From Pandoraea sp. ASV26 (GTDB taxonomy: Bacteria; Pseudomonadota; Gammaproteobacteria; Burkholderiales; Burkholderiaceae), in the NCBI RefSeq assembly GCF_016428915.1, contig NZ_JAELTP010000003.1, forward strand, positions 57,907 through 121,906: 64,000 bases of DNA, in the 5' to 3' direction. Positions within the stretch are counted from its first letter, which is position 1; every line of letters begins with the position of its first letter. The position numbers and the translations under genes are program-made. The notes beneath the pieces are model-generated. The model ran no database searches. It was not told the DNA's origin and was given only the letters and a program-made list of their open reading frames with translations. Shown here piece after piece: positions 46,874 through 57,100 of this stretch.

Positions 46874-48388
46874 ATGAGTGAAATCCCTGTCAATTTCGGC
46901 GCGTCTGAACGCCCCCGCCGGGGCACCCTGATGATTCAGGGGACGTCCTCTGACGCGGGCAAGAGCACGGTGGTCGCCGGGCTGTGCCGTCTGCTGTATC
47001 GCGAGGGCGTGCGCGTGGCGCCTTTCAAGCCGCAGAACATGGCGCTCAACAGTGCCGTGACGGCTGACGGCGGCGAGATCGGACGCGCACAAGCGTTGCA
47101 GGCGCAGGCGGCCGGCATCGCGCCGCACACCGACTTCAATCCCGTGCTGCTCAAGCCGAGCAGCGACCGGGGTGCGCAAGTCATCATCGGTGGCAAGGTC
47201 ATGGCCGATCTCGATGCGCGCGCCTATCACGAGTACAAGCCGCGCGCGATGGCGGCCGTGCTCGCTGCCTACGAACGTTTGCGCACCGGCTACGATGCCG
47301 TGCTGGTCGAAGGTGCGGGCAGCCCGGCCGAGGTGAATCTGCGGGCTCGCGACATTGCGAACATGGGCTTTGCCGAGGCGGTCGACGCGCCAGTGCTGCT
47401 CGTCGCCGACATCGATCGGGGGGGCGTGTTCGCGCAGTTGCTCGGCACCCTCGCGTGTCTGTCGGACAGCGAGCGTGCCCGCATCAAGGGGTTCATCATC
47501 AACCGGTTTCGTGGTGATCCGTCGCTGCTGACCAGCGGTCTTGAATGGGTGCAAGCGCGTACGGGTGTTCCGGTGCTGGGGGTACTGCCGTACCTTCATG
47601 GCCTGCATCTGGACGGCGAAGACATGCTGCCCGGCGAACGCCACAACGCGGCCAGCGGCGAGACGCGTCTGCGCGTCGCGGTGCCCGCTTTGCCGCGCAT
47701 CAGCAATCACACCGATTTCGATGCGCTGCGGGCGCATCCGCAAGTCGACTTCCGCTATGTCGGCGCGGGGGAGTCGTGGCCGGCGAGCGACCTCGTGATT
47801 CTGCCCGGCAGCAAACATGTGCGCGCCGATCTGGCGTGGCTGCGGGCGCAGGGTTGGGCGCCAGCGATCGCGCGGCATCTGCGCTACGGCGGCAAAGTGC
47901 TTGGCATCTGCGGCGGTTTGCAAATGCTGGGCACGGCGATCCACGATCCGTTGGGGCTGGAGGGCGATGCCGGCACGACCGCCGGCTTCGGCTGGCTGGA
48001 CGTCGAGACCACCATGGCGCCGCAAAAGCAGCTCCGCGTCGTGGCGGGGCGCCTGAGCACAGGCAACGCCCCCGTGAATGGCTACGAGATTCACATGGGC
48101 GTGACGCGCGGGGCGGCGCTGGAGCGTCCGGCCGTCTGGGTGGACGCGGACGATGTTGGCAACGAACGTGCCGACGGCGCCCGCTCGGCCGACGATCAGG
48201 TCATGGGCACCTATCTGCACGGCCTGTTCGATACGCCGCAAGCTTTGCAGGCGCTGCTGACATGGGCCGGTGCCCGCGATCTCGAGGCGCAGGACTACAA
48301 CGCATTGCGCGAGGCGTCGCTCGACCGGTTGGCGGATTCGTTCGCGGCCCATCTGGATCTGCCGCGCGTGTGGGCGTGCCTGCGCTAG
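46874..48388 (+). CDS. cobQ: Cobyric acid synthase (glutamine-hydrolysing)
   Basis: CobQ amidates four carboxyl side chains of adenosylcobyrinic acid a,c-diamide with glutamine and ATP. The 504-residue protein has the N-terminal synthetase domain with [13 protein letters not shown] (P-loop about 23-31) and [31 protein letters not shown], and a C-terminal class I glutaminase-like domain with the nucleophile Cys346 in [10 protein letters not shown] and a catalytic His in [10 protein letters not shown]. Its presence implies that the cell handles incomplete precursors as well as cobinamide. The ATG at 46874 is the family start. The ParA-like gene follows after 95 bases. Confidence 0.95.
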   Translation: MSEIPVNFGASERPRRGTLMIQGTSSDAGKSTVVAGLCRLLYREGVRVAPFKPQNMALNSAVTADGGEIGRAQALQAQAAGIAPHTDFNPVLLKPSSDRGAQVIIGGKVMADLDARAYHEYKPRAMAAVLAAYERLRTGYDAVLVEGAGSPAEVNLRARDIANMGFAEAVDAPVLLVADIDRGGVFAQLLGTLACLSDSERARIKGFIINRFRGDPSLLTSGLEWVQARTGVPVLGVLPYLHGLHLDGEDMLPGERHNAASGETRLRVAVPALPRISNHTDFDALRAHPQVDFRYVGAGESWPASDLVILPGSKHVRADLAWLRAQGWAPAIARHLRYGGKVLGICGGLQMLGTAIHDPLGLEGDAGTTAGFGWLDVETTMAPQKQLRVVAGRLSTGNAPVNGYEIHMGVTRGAALERPAVWVDADDVGNERADGARSADDQVMGTYLHGLFDTPQALQALLTWAGARDLEAQDYNALREASLDRLADSFAAHLDLPRVWACLR

Positions 48389-48483
48389 CGTCGGCGCCGC
48401 TTGCGCCAACGGGGCGGCCGGAACACGGGGCTGCCATCCAACCGTTGTAAGATGAGCGGCAAATCGACCTCGGGGAGTCTGCA

Positions 48484-49107
48484 ATGCCGGTGATTGTGGT
48501 GGCGAATCCAAAGGGTGGCGTGGGCAAGAGCACGCTGGCAACGAATCTGGCGGGGTATCTGGCCGCGCAGGGCCACGCCGTGATGCTTGGCGACACCGAC
48601 CGGCAGCAGTCGTCGCGGGCCTGGCTGGGCTTGCGCCCGCCTGCGCTGCGCCCGATCGGCACCTGGGAAGTCGATCACAACGACGTCGCCCGTCCGCCCA
48701 AGGGCACCACGCATGCGGTGCTCGATACGCCGGCCGGCCTTCACGGCAAGCGGCTCGACTCGATCCTCAAACTTGCCGATCACGTGCTGGTGCCGTTGCA
48801 GCCGTCGATCTTCGACATTCTCGCCACGCGCGATTTTCTCCAGAAGCTGGGCGAGGAAAAGGCGGTGCGTCAGGGGGAGGTGCGTATCGGTGTGGTCGGT
48901 ATGCGCGTCGATGCGCGGACCCGTGCGGCCGATCAACTCGCGCGCTACTGCGAGGAGGCGGGACTGCCGGTGCTCGGCATGCTGCGCAACACGCAGAACT
49001 ACGTGCAACTCGCCGCGCACGGCCTAACGCTCTGGGACGTAGCGCCGGGACGCGTCGAGCGCGATCTGCCGCAGTGGGCGGGCATTACGGCGTTCGTGGA
49101 GAGGTGA
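48484..49107 (+). CDS. ParA/MinD-family ATPase
   Basis: The 207-residue protein is a single deviant-Walker ATPase: VANPKGGVGKST at residues 7-17, the DTDRQQSSRAWLGL switch I region and VLDTPAGLHGKRL for switch II. This short form lacks the N-terminal helix-turn-helix of plasmid ParA and resembles chromosomal orphan ParA proteins (ParC/PpfA-like or VirC1-like) that position protein clusters. No ParB, chemotaxis or carboxysome gene is adjacent, so its cargo is unknown. GGGGAG precedes the ATG. It is transcribed with or just after cobQ and ends at a strong terminator. Confidence 0.85.
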   Translation: MPVIVVANPKGGVGKSTLATNLAGYLAAQGHAVMLGDTDRQQSSRAWLGLRPPALRPIGTWEVDHNDVARPPKGTTHAVLDTPAGLHGKRLDSILKLADHVLVPLQPSIFDILATRDFLQKLGEEKAVRQGEVRIGVVGMRVDARTRAADQLARYCEEAGLPVLGMLRNTQNYVQLAAHGLTLWDVAPGRVERDLPQWAGITAFVER

Positions 49108-49143
49108 TCGCCGCAGCCGGCAAGCGTGACATCCATGACATCC

Positions 49144-49177
49144 AACGATAAAGGGGCCCGCGGGCCCCTTTATCGTT
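49144..49177. terminator. Bidirectional intrinsic terminator
   Basis: A perfect 34-base palindrome (arms AACGATAAAGGGGCCCG / CGGGCCCCTTTATCGTT) with A/T-rich outer ends separates the convergent ParA-like and panD genes. Confidence 0.9.
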
Positions 49178-49205
49178 AGCGTCGCAACCGCGGACTTGCG
49201 CGGTC

Positions 49206-49628
49206 TTACTTGGCAGCCTGAGCGGCCTCGAAAGCGCGAGTCTCTTCCCACGCTTGCAGCGGCACGTGATCGCGCTCGCCCTTTTGCACATTCTTGTCGT
49301 CGACGAACACCAGCTTCGGCTTGAAGCCGGCCAGCACTTCCTTCTCCTCGACTTGTGCGTACGACACGATGATGACGATGTCGCCCAACTGCGCGCGGCG
49401 TGCCGCGGCGCCATTGAGCGAGATCATGCCGCTACCGCGCTCGCCGCGAATGGCATACGTGGTGAAGCGTTCGCCGTTGTTGACGTTGAAGATGTCGATT
49501 TGCTCATTTTCGACAAGGCCCGAGGCTTCGAGCAGGTTTTCGTCGATCGCGCACGAACCTTCGTAATGCAATTCGCAATGCGTTACGGTGGCGCGGTGGA
49601 TCTTCGACTTGAGCATGGTGCGGTACAT
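49206..49628 (-). CDS. panD: Aspartate 1-decarboxylase (pyruvoyl enzyme)
   Basis: PanD makes beta-alanine from aspartate for pantothenate. The 140-residue proenzyme begins [20 protein letters not shown] and has the self-cleavage site Gly24-Ser25 (YEGS) that yields the pyruvoyl group, then [17 protein letters not shown] and [20 protein letters not shown]. It is about 14 residues longer than E. coli PanD because of an extra Ala/Glu-rich C-terminus. panC follows in the other direction of the pathway 127 bases upstream on the same strand, so both pantothenate genes are probably cotranscribed. Confidence 0.95.
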   Translation of the reverse strand: MYRTMLKSKIHRATVTHCELHYEGSCAIDENLLEASGLVENEQIDIFNVNNGERFTTYAIRGERGSGMISLNGAAARRAQLGDIVIIVSYAQVEEKEVLAGFKPKLVFVDDKNVQKGERDHVPLQAWEETRAFEAAQAAK

Positions 49629-49755
49629 GGCTTGCCTCTAGTGTTGCGGTGTCGCGCAAGCGGCGCGACGAAAGATGCGCGTGCCACTGGCACGCGCGGC
49701 TTGCGTCGGGAGCACGCGGCACCGGTCATGCGACGGTGCGCGGCGTGCCCGGCGC

Positions 49756-50643
<888 letters not shown>

Positions 50644-50763
50644 TTATCTGGCAGGGGCGTGGCCGCCAAAATGTCCGGGGGATTGTAGAGGAAATCTCAA
50701 TGGGCGTGCGCAAAACCGCGCTCGCCGGACAGGTTCCCTTCGCCTCGAGGATCCACTGGGCGC

Positions 50764-51885
50764 TCAGTTAGGGGAATAGGTCAGGCGGACGTAGATCGGC
50801 GCAAACGGCTCGGCCTGCGTGATCTCCAGCAACGACTCGCGCGAGAGTTCGAGCATGGCGATGAAGTTGACCACGACGACGGGCACGCCGCGCGTGACGT
50901 CGAATAGCTCGGTGAACTCCATGAAGCGCGCGCCTTGCAGACGTCGCAGAATCTGGCTCATGTGCTCGCGCACCGACAATTCCTCGCGCGAGATCTTGTG
51001 ATGCTGTACGAGCTTGGCCCGGCGCAGCACTTCGGCCCAGGCAGCGCGCAGATCTTCGGCGTCGACCTCGGGAAAGCGCGGTTGCAGGCTCTGCTCGATA
51101 TACACCTGCGAGCGCAGGAAGTCGCGGCCCAGCACCGGCAGCGCGTCGATCTTCTGCGCCGCAAGCTTCATCTGCTCGTATTCGAGCAGGCGGCGCACGA
51201 GTTCGGCGCGCGGATCTTCGGCTTCTTCGCCCGTGTCGGCCTTCTTGACCGGCAACAGCATGCGCGACTTGATCTCGATGAGCATCGCCGCCATGAGCAG
51301 GTACTCGGACGCGAGTTCGAGATTGGTCCGGCGAATTTGCTCGACGTAGAGCAGGTACTGCTTCGTGACCTGCGCCATCGGAATGTCGAGCACGTTGAAG
51401 TTCTGCTTGCGGATCAGATACAGCAACAAGTCGAGCGGGCCTTCGAAGGCTTCGAGGAAGACCTCGAGCGCGTCCGGCGGGATGTACAGATCGTTCGGCA
51501 GTGCGAAGAGCGGCTCGCCGTACAGGCGCGCACGCGCTACGCCGTCAACCGTATCGGGCGTGGAGTCCTGCCCGTTTTGCGGCGCGGGGAGTTCCGTGGT
51601 CACGCTGCCGGGGGCGGGGTGCGGCTTGGCCGGGGATGCCTGCGAGGCGTCCGATCCCGGCGGCGGCGTCACGCCCGCGAGGGCGGCAGCTTCGCCGGAC
51701 TCATCGGGCGCGCCGGACGCGCCGGACTCACCAGAACCCGCGAATCCCCCGGCGGCGACCGGTGCCTCGATCGCGTCATCGGTTGGCCCATCGTCCGGCA
51801 TCGCGTCGACGTGCGCAGGCACCGGCGCGATCTCGGGGATCGGCTCGGGCGTGTGCGACGGATCGTCGGGCGAACTCGGATTCAA
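50764..51885 (-). CDS. scpA: Segregation and condensation protein A
   Basis: ScpA is the kleisin that bridges SMC heads with ScpB in chromosome condensation. The conserved part starts at about residue 110 with ARLYGEPLFALPNDLYIPPDALEVFLEAFEGPLDLLLYLIRKQNFNVLDIPMAQVTKQYL and ends with the winged-helix FTELFDVTRGVPVVVVNFIAMLELSRESLLEITQ. Before it lie about 110 disordered residues rich in Ala, Pro, Gly, Ser and Asp. The start shown is TTG; the next in-frame ATG is at 51801. No ribosome site is clear at either, so the N-terminus is uncertain. scpB is not in the window. Confidence 0.9.
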   Translation of the reverse strand: MNPSSPDDPSHTPEPIPEIAPVPAHVDAMPDDGPTDDAIEAPVAAGGFAGSGESGASGAPDESGEAAALAGVTPPPGSDASQASPAKPHPAPGSVTTELPAPQNGQDSTPDTVDGVARARLYGEPLFALPNDLYIPPDALEVFLEAFEGPLDLLLYLIRKQNFNVLDIPMAQVTKQYLLYVEQIRRTNLELASEYLLMAAMLIEIKSRMLLPVKKADTGEEAEDPRAELVRRLLEYEQMKLAAQKIDALPVLGRDFLRSQVYIEQSLQPRFPEVDAEDLRAAWAEVLRRAKLVQHHKISREELSVREHMSQILRRLQGARFMEFTELFDVTRGVPVVVVNFIAMLELSRESLLEITQAEPFAPIYVRLTYSPN

Positions 51886-51912
51886 TGCAGAACTCGGCCG
51901 GGAGGCGCTGAC

Positions 51913-52095
51913 TTACTCGCCCAGGTAGACGTACGGCTGCTGGGCCACACGCGACTGCTGGGCGCGGCGGCGCTCTTCCATGTCGATCGGCTGCTTGTCC
52001 CACAGCAGCGAGCGGCCCTGACGTTGCTCCGCTTCCAGCGACGGCTTCTCGGACTTCAATTGCTTGATGAATTGGGTGATGTCGGACTCGTACAT
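51913..52095 (-). CDS. DUF3460 family protein
   Basis: The 60-residue protein is a full-length DUF3460 member, a small family typical of Burkholderiales. It begins MYESDITQFIKQLKSEKP and contains GRSLLWDKQPIDMEERRRAQQSRV and YVYL near the end. It is charged and helical with no signal peptide; function is unknown. The ATG at 52095 gives the family start, and an in-frame ATG at 52146 adds 17 residues without support. It is 27 bases before scpA, on the same strand, and is probably cotranscribed with it. Confidence 0.8.
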   Translation of the reverse strand: MYESDITQFIKQLKSEKPSLEAEQRQGRSLLWDKQPIDMEERRRAQQSRVAQQPYVYLGE

Positions 52096-52359
52096 GGTCG
52101 ATTGCTTGAAAAATAGGCAGAGGCGGCACCATCGCAATGGTGCCAATCGACGCAGATTCTACCGCAAACGCGTCCCGGTTCCCCGTTTTGACTGTTTTGC
52201 GATACCCGAGTCAACGGGCCGTGGGGATATGGTCAAATACGGCTCATATCCGCATCGCGCACGGTGTTGCTGTGCGATGCTTGCCAATATTGTTCGATTG
52301 GGCACCATGAACCGCACGCTGGAAGGCCAGCGGCGATATTTAAGATTCCAAGGAAGGTT

Positions 52360-54168
52360 TTGACCGTCTCGCAGATCAAACCCGGTTACGACGTTTCCCG
52401 TCGCTTCAGCGTGCGTCCTTTGCGCACCCTACCTGCCACACTCCTGACACTGGCCGCAATCGCTTGTGGCCTATTGGTGCCGGGTGTGGCGCAGGCCGAC
52501 TATCGCGTTCGCGTCGATGCGCCCAATGGCCTGGCCAAGCTTCTCAAGGACAATCTCGACCTTGTGCGCTACGCCGAGCGCGACGACATCGGCGAGGCGC
52601 AGTTCGAGCATCTCGTGGCGACCGTCGGTGAGCAGGTGCAGGAACTCACGTCGACGGAAGGCTATTTCGCGCCCGTCATCCATGTGGATGTGGCCACCAT
52701 CAACGGCAAGCGCGACGTGCACATTACGGTCGAATCGGGACCGCGCACGCATATCAGGAACGTCGAGCTGAAGTTCGACGGCCCGATCGTCGAGCAGGAC
52801 CCGCAGCGCGTTGCGCAGTTGCGCAATGCCTGGGAACTGCCCGTGGATGCCCCGTTCCGTCAGGCCGATTGGGACAAGGCGAAGAACGACACGCTGTTTC
52901 AACTGGGACAGAAGCGTTATCACGCGTCGAAAATGACCTTCTCGCGCGCGGTGGTCGACGCCGACAGCGACACGGCCTCGCTCGCCGCGACCTACGAGAG
53001 CGGGCCGCCGTTCACGCTCGGGCCGCTCGTGATCTCCGGCACCCGGCGCTATCCGGAGCAGATCATTCGCAACGTCAATCCGCTGTCGGTGGGCGAGCCG
53101 TTCGACGCCGATCGCTTGCAGGAATTGCAGCGTCAGATTCAGGCCACGCCGTATTTTTCGAACGTCATCATCTCGGTGACGGAAGATCCGGAGAAGGCGG
53201 AGAATGCACCGATCGAAGTGAAAGTGCGCGAGTTTCCCGAGCAACGCATACAAAGCGGGGTGGGCTACACGACGGATACCGGGGCTAGCGTGAACAGCCG
53301 CTATTCCTACTACAACCTGTTCGGCAGCGCATGGACATTCGATTCACAGGCGCGTATCGAGCAGTATCGGCAGGGGGGATATGCCGAGATCGGCATGCCG
53401 CCCGATAGTCTGGCGTACACCAACAGCCTGCGCGGATCGTTCGATCGCACCTATCTGAATGGTCTGGATCAGCGCTCGGCGCAGATCGGCGTCAAGCGCG
53501 CACGCTCGCGAGAGCGCTACGACTGGGCTTACTCGCTCGACTTTTACCGCACGGACGAACGCCCCGACGGCGGCCAGCGATTCCTCAACAAGGCGCTCGT
53601 GCCGGCGTTCTCGTGGAATCGTCGTGACGTGGACGACCTGATCTTTCCGCGTCAGGGCAACCTCATCAACACGCAGATCGGGTTCGCCGCGAAACCGCTG
53701 CTCACCGATCAGAGCTTTGCGCGTCTGTATGGCCGTATCCGTCAGTACTTTCCCGTTGGGCAGCGCGATATCGTGATCGCCCGTCTGGAGCTTGGCGCCG
53801 TGCTCACGAACGGCAACAGCAACCGCATTCCATCGTCGCTGCTGTTCTTCGCCGGGGGCACGTCGTCGATTCGCGGCTACACGTATCAGAGCATCGGCCG
53901 TCAGCAGAACGGCACCACATACCCGACGAAGTTTCTCGGCACGGCAAGCCTCGAATACCAGCACTGGGTGACTCGGGAGTGGGGCGGGGCGGTGTTCTGG
54001 GATGTCGGCACGGCTACCGACAACTATCGCCACCCCACGCCGCTGTATCACGGGGTGGGCTTCGGTGTGCGCTGGCGCAGCCCCGTCGGACCGGTGAATC
54101 TCGACCTTGGCTACGGCGTGCATGACCGGCGCTTTAGTCCGGCCATCTCGCTGGGGGTGGCATTCTGA
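52360..54168 (+). CDS. tamA: Translocation and assembly module outer-membrane component TamA
   Basis: TamA is an Omp85-family barrel that with TamB exports or assembles outer-membrane proteins and moves lipid. The protein (602 residues from this start) has a signal peptide ending in AQADY, three POTRA domains (about 45-290) and a 16-strand barrel ending in LGVAF with the terminal Phe used for assembly. The Omp85 lid motif is present in GGTSSIRGYTYQSIG. The start is taken as TTG at 52360 because AGGAAGG lies 2-5 bases before it and the signal peptide follows; an ATG at 52264 is in frame but would add an unlikely leader. The stop overlaps tamB by one base. Confidence 0.93.
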   Translation: MTVSQIKPGYDVSRRFSVRPLRTLPATLLTLAAIACGLLVPGVAQADYRVRVDAPNGLAKLLKDNLDLVRYAERDDIGEAQFEHLVATVGEQVQELTSTEGYFAPVIHVDVATINGKRDVHITVESGPRTHIRNVELKFDGPIVEQDPQRVAQLRNAWELPVDAPFRQADWDKAKNDTLFQLGQKRYHASKMTFSRAVVDADSDTASLAATYESGPPFTLGPLVISGTRRYPEQIIRNVNPLSVGEPFDADRLQELQRQIQATPYFSNVIISVTEDPEKAENAPIEVKVREFPEQRIQSGVGYTTDTGASVNSRYSYYNLFGSAWTFDSQARIEQYRQGGYAEIGMPPDSLAYTNSLRGSFDRTYLNGLDQRSAQIGVKRARSRERYDWAYSLDFYRTDERPDGGQRFLNKALVPAFSWNRRDVDDLIFPRQGNLINTQIGFAAKPLLTDQSFARLYGRIRQYFPVGQRDIVIARLELGAVLTNGNSNRIPSSLLFFAGGTSSIRGYTYQSIGRQQNGTTYPTKFLGTASLEYQHWVTREWGGAVFWDVGTATDNYRHPTPLYHGVGFGVRWRSPVGPVNLDLGYGVHDRRFSPAISLGVAF

Positions 54169-57100
54169 TGAGCACGATGCCTCCGAATCCACCGATGCCT
54201 CCGAATCCCTCCACTCCGCCGCCCGGCGACACGTCTGCGCCGCCGCCGTCTCCTGCGCCCGCGCGCCGCTGGCGATGGGGACGCACGCTGGCGGGCGTGG
54301 TGCTCGCGTTGCTGCTCATCGTCGTGCTGGCGATCGGCGCGCTGCTCTGGGCGATGTCGAACGAGCGCGGCAGCCGCTGGCTGTGGCAGACCGCCGTATC
54401 GACCCTCGGCGGCAAACTCTCGGGCGAGTGGCGCAGCGGCAGCTTCGCGCATGGCTTCACCGTGAACGACGTGCGCTATCTCGACGGCGCGACGCGCATC
54501 ACCGTGAGTCATCTCGAAAGCCGTTGGGAATTGCGTCTGCGGCCGCTGCACTTCACTGTCGACAAGCTGCACGCGGGGGACGTGGCGATGGCGTTTGCGC
54601 CGTCGCCGCCATCGAATACGCCAACGCCGATGCCGTCGAGCCTGCGTCTGCCGCTCGGCCTGACGCTGAGCGACGTTCGCGTCACCCGGCTCACGCTCGA
54701 TTCCCCCGCGCTGGTGCTTGACGACATTCGCATCTCCGCGCGCACCGACGGCACGCAACACACGATTCAGGTCGAGCATCTCGGCACGCCCTACGGCGAG
54801 GCGCAAGCGAATCTGCAATTGAATGGACGGCGTCCGTTCGCGCTCGGCGGCAATGTCGGTTTGCAAGCCAAGGCGGGCGACGTTCCGGTGGCGTTGCAGG
54901 CCGATCTGTCCGGCTCGCTCGATGCGCTCGTCGTCGATCTGACGGCCAGCGGCCAGAAGTTGAACGGAACGGCGCATATTGCAGCGTCGCCTTTCGGTGC
55001 CGTGCCGCTCTCGCGCGCGCAGATTTCGCTCGATCATCTGAATCCGCGAGACTTCGCCACTGGCGCACCGCAGGCGGATCTTGCCGTGCAAGCCGACTTG
55101 CGGCCCGAACCCGGCGCCAGGGAATTCCGCGTGCTGGGGCCGGTGTCCGTGATCAATGCCAGGCCCGGTGCCATCGATGACGGCGGGTTGCCCGTCGAGG
55201 GCCTGCGCACGCAGGTACTGCTCGATGCGACGCGTCAGGCGCTGACGGGCATCGAGTTGAAGCTTGCGGGCCGCGCGTTGCTCACCGGCAGCGGCGAGTT
55301 GCGACGCGAGAAGGTCGCCGCGACGGCGGCGGCTCCCGTGGCGTCGGGGGCGAGCGGTGCCAGTGGTGCCAAGGATGCGACGGCGCACGCCGAAGCCACG
55401 GTTGGCGGATTCGCCTTCACGATGCGCGATCTCGATCTGCGTGCCTTGTACGGCAAGCTGCCGGCGACGAAGCTGGCCGGGCCGCTCGATATCAAGCTCG
55501 ACGCCGCCGGGCAACGCATCGTTCTCGACTGGCGCGACGCCGCGCGGCGCATGCTGGCCGACGTCGGTCTCGACGCGAAGGGCACCACGATTCACGCCCT
55601 GTCGCTGGAGGCGGGCAACAGCAAGGTCGCCGCAAGCGGTGTGCTCGAAAGCGGCGACACCGGTGCGTATCAGGCGCAGATCAAGCTCACGCGCTTCGAC
55701 CCGGCTGCGTGGTACGACCTTTATGGTCCGCAAAAGCGCGGCGCGAAAACACCTGTGGCGAGTGTCACGGGACAGTTCGATGCGCAGGGCACACTGCATC
55801 CGGCGTTCGGCCTCTCGCTGAAGTTTGCGTTGCAGGACAGTGTCTATGCCGACTTGCCGATGAGCGGGGCGGGCACGGTGAAGCTCGCGGGCTCGCGTTT
55901 GCTGCCAAGCGATGCCAACTTGCTCGTGGCAGGCAACAAGGTGTCGCTGCGCGGCAATTTCGGCGCGCCCGGCGACAAGATGGCCGTGAACGTCGATGCG
56001 CCGTCGCTCGACAAGCTGGGCTTCGGTCTCGCCGGTCGTCTGCAACTCGATGGGCAGGTGTCGGGCACGATGGAGCGTCCGGCCGTGGTGGCCACGCTCG
56101 CTGCCGACAAGCTCGTGTTCGGTGCGCAGAAGCTCGAGCATCTGAGCGGCAAGGTCGATATCAGCGGTGGTTTCCCCGGCGCAGCAGGGGATCGTCTGAA
56201 CGTGACGCTCGACGGGCAGGGCTTCACCAGCGACATCGCGCGACTCGACAAACTCTCCGTGGCGCTGGCGGGCACACGCGGCGCGCATACGCTGCATCTC
56301 AAGACGGCAGGCAAGCTGCGCGGCGCGCCGATCGACATGAATCTCGACGCCGCCGGGGCCGTGACCAGCACGCGCGGCAAACCGGGCTGGCGCGGCACGA
56401 TTCAGGCGCTCGAAAACCGGGGCATCCCGAAGCTCGATCTGGCCGCCCCGTGGCAAGTCGAGGCGAGCGCGGATCGCGTGCATCTCGGCGCGGCCAAACT
56501 GGTGACAGGCGTCGGCGCGCTGTCGCTCGCGAACTTCGACTATGGCGACGGCCAACTGAAGACGGCCGGCACCGTCGACACCCTCGACATTGCGCAGGTG
56601 CTGCGTGTGGTGGAGTCGTTCACGGGCGAGCCGTCACCGATCGCGAGCGACCTCGTGCTCGATGGCAAATGGGACGTGCGCGCCGGCCAGCGTGCCGATG
56701 GGTTCGTCGACATCGTGCGCCGCAGTGGTGACGTGACGCTGCGTCGTGGGGGCGTGAATGAAAACGTGAAGGTCACGGTGACGGGCATTCCCGGCCTGAG
56801 TGCGGAGAAAGGGGGCGCTGGCGCACGCGTGCCGCTCGGCATCTCGGAACTGCACACGCGCATCGACCTCTCGGGGCAGAGCGCGCAGGCGACGGTGAAG
56901 GCCGTCTCGTCGCTGGTCGGCACGGTGGACGCCAACGTGCAGACGGGCTTGCGAGTGCAGGGCGGCATTCCCAACGTGCCGGACGATGCGCCACTGACCG
57001 GACGCATCGCCATCGCCATTCCGGACCTCTCGAAGTTCGAGACGCTGGCGGGTGCGCAATTCGCGTTCAAGGGGCGTGCCAACCTGCAAGTGGCGCTGGC

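Noticed and set aside
46490..48541. A 683-codon minus-strand frame opposite cobQ
   Set aside because: Antisense to cobQ, whose domains are complete; the frame also overlaps cobU and the ParA-like gene.
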